In this document: in pieces, positions 57,855-57,981 of the stretch
Layout: every line of letters begins with the position of its first letter
How positions within the stretch are numbered: the first letter of the stretch is position 1
Source: Scenedesmus sp. ARA3
Taxonomy: Eukaryota; Chlorophyta; Chlorophyceae; Sphaeropleales; Scenedesmaceae
NCBI GenBank assembly: GCA_004335835.1
Contig: RWJK01001877.1
Coordinates: 6,184 to 64,164 of the forward strand
Reading direction: 5' to 3'
DNA: 57,981 bases
Translations under genes and position numbers: made by a program
The notes under the pieces: generated by a model
Database searches by the model: none
What the model was told of the DNA's origin: nothing
What the model saw: only the letters and a program-made list of their open reading frames with translations

Positions 57855-57981
57855 TGCCCAGCCTTCAGTTGCAAGCTGTCCTAAGGATGTGGTTACAATT
57901 GCGGATGCTGCCACAGCCGTTGTCATCGACCTGCAGCCAGGCAGCAGCTACATGCTGGGGGCGGGGCTGTACATCCTCAAC
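57742..57981 (+). CDS. Secreted or membrane protein of unknown function, 5' end only
   Basis: Open from the ATG at 57742 to the window edge (80 codons). The start is a strong signal peptide: MRSSVCSFAAWRSLLLLLGI, then a Cys/Leu core and an Ala run encoded by about 16 GCA units (57805-57853). The mature part begins near QPSVASCPKDVVTIADAATA and continues VVIDLQPGSSYMLGAGLYIL, a beta-rich pattern. I cannot name a family from this fragment. The frame is the only open one with a sensible signal sequence, so the start is fairly secure. Confidence 0.65.

Overview
This is a nuclear window from a green alga, most likely a chlorophycean. The evidence is intron-dense genes with GT(G/A)AG donors and TGCAG acceptors, candidate TGTAA polyadenylation signals, very long Gln/Ala runs written as CAG/GCA/GCT repeats, a complete axonemal central-pair gene (CFAP54), and a CCA1/LHY-type MYB gene beside a VTC1 polyphosphate gene. 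By eye it is less GC-rich than Chlamydomonas, so a Scenedesmaceae-like relative is a reasonable guess, not a determination. All gene models were built by hand by joining exons whose phases agree. Every complete model closes without an internal stop.

Layout, left to right: (1) 3' part of an unrecognised Gln/Ala-rich gene on minus (134-1253); (2) TIM10, mitochondrial small Tim chaperone, plus (2068-3186); (3) AVEN-like gene, minus (4478-6436); (4) mid-SUN (SUCO/Slp1-like) membrane protein, plus (6857-10860); (5) a giant CCA1/ROC40-like single-MYB protein, plus (12194-19866); (6) a 4.1-kb gap with no supportable gene; (7) an unrecognised five-exon gene, minus (23981-25765); (8) CFAP54, 26 exons and about 3435 residues, plus (26194-41423); (9) a monoacylglycerol-lipase-like alpha/beta hydrolase, minus (42774-46829); (10) VTC1, plus (47416-48728); (11) an organelle-targeted TPR protein, minus (50179-52045); (12) ketopantoate hydroxymethyltransferase, plus (52472-55652); (13) a doubtful Cys-rich candidate, plus (56698-57143); (14) the 5' end of a secreted-protein gene, plus (57742 to the window end).

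The genes do not form one pathway. They do have a common layout: strands alternate almost perfectly, so the start codons of neighbours face each other across short shared promoters. Four of these are 420-590 bp long, and three of the four are within 10 bp of each other in length.

Two recurrent patterns inside the introns are the most interesting signals here. First, pieces of exon edges, with their splice sites, are tandemly duplicated into the adjoining intron in three genes. In the duplicated coding stretches the base substitutions are almost all synonymous. Second, CTG repeats written in the sense direction sit directly upstream of many 3' splice sites on both strands, while coding exons carry the opposite CAG/GCA sense. 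In the lipase gene one intron has CAG repeats near its donor and CTG repeats at its acceptor, so its ends could pair.
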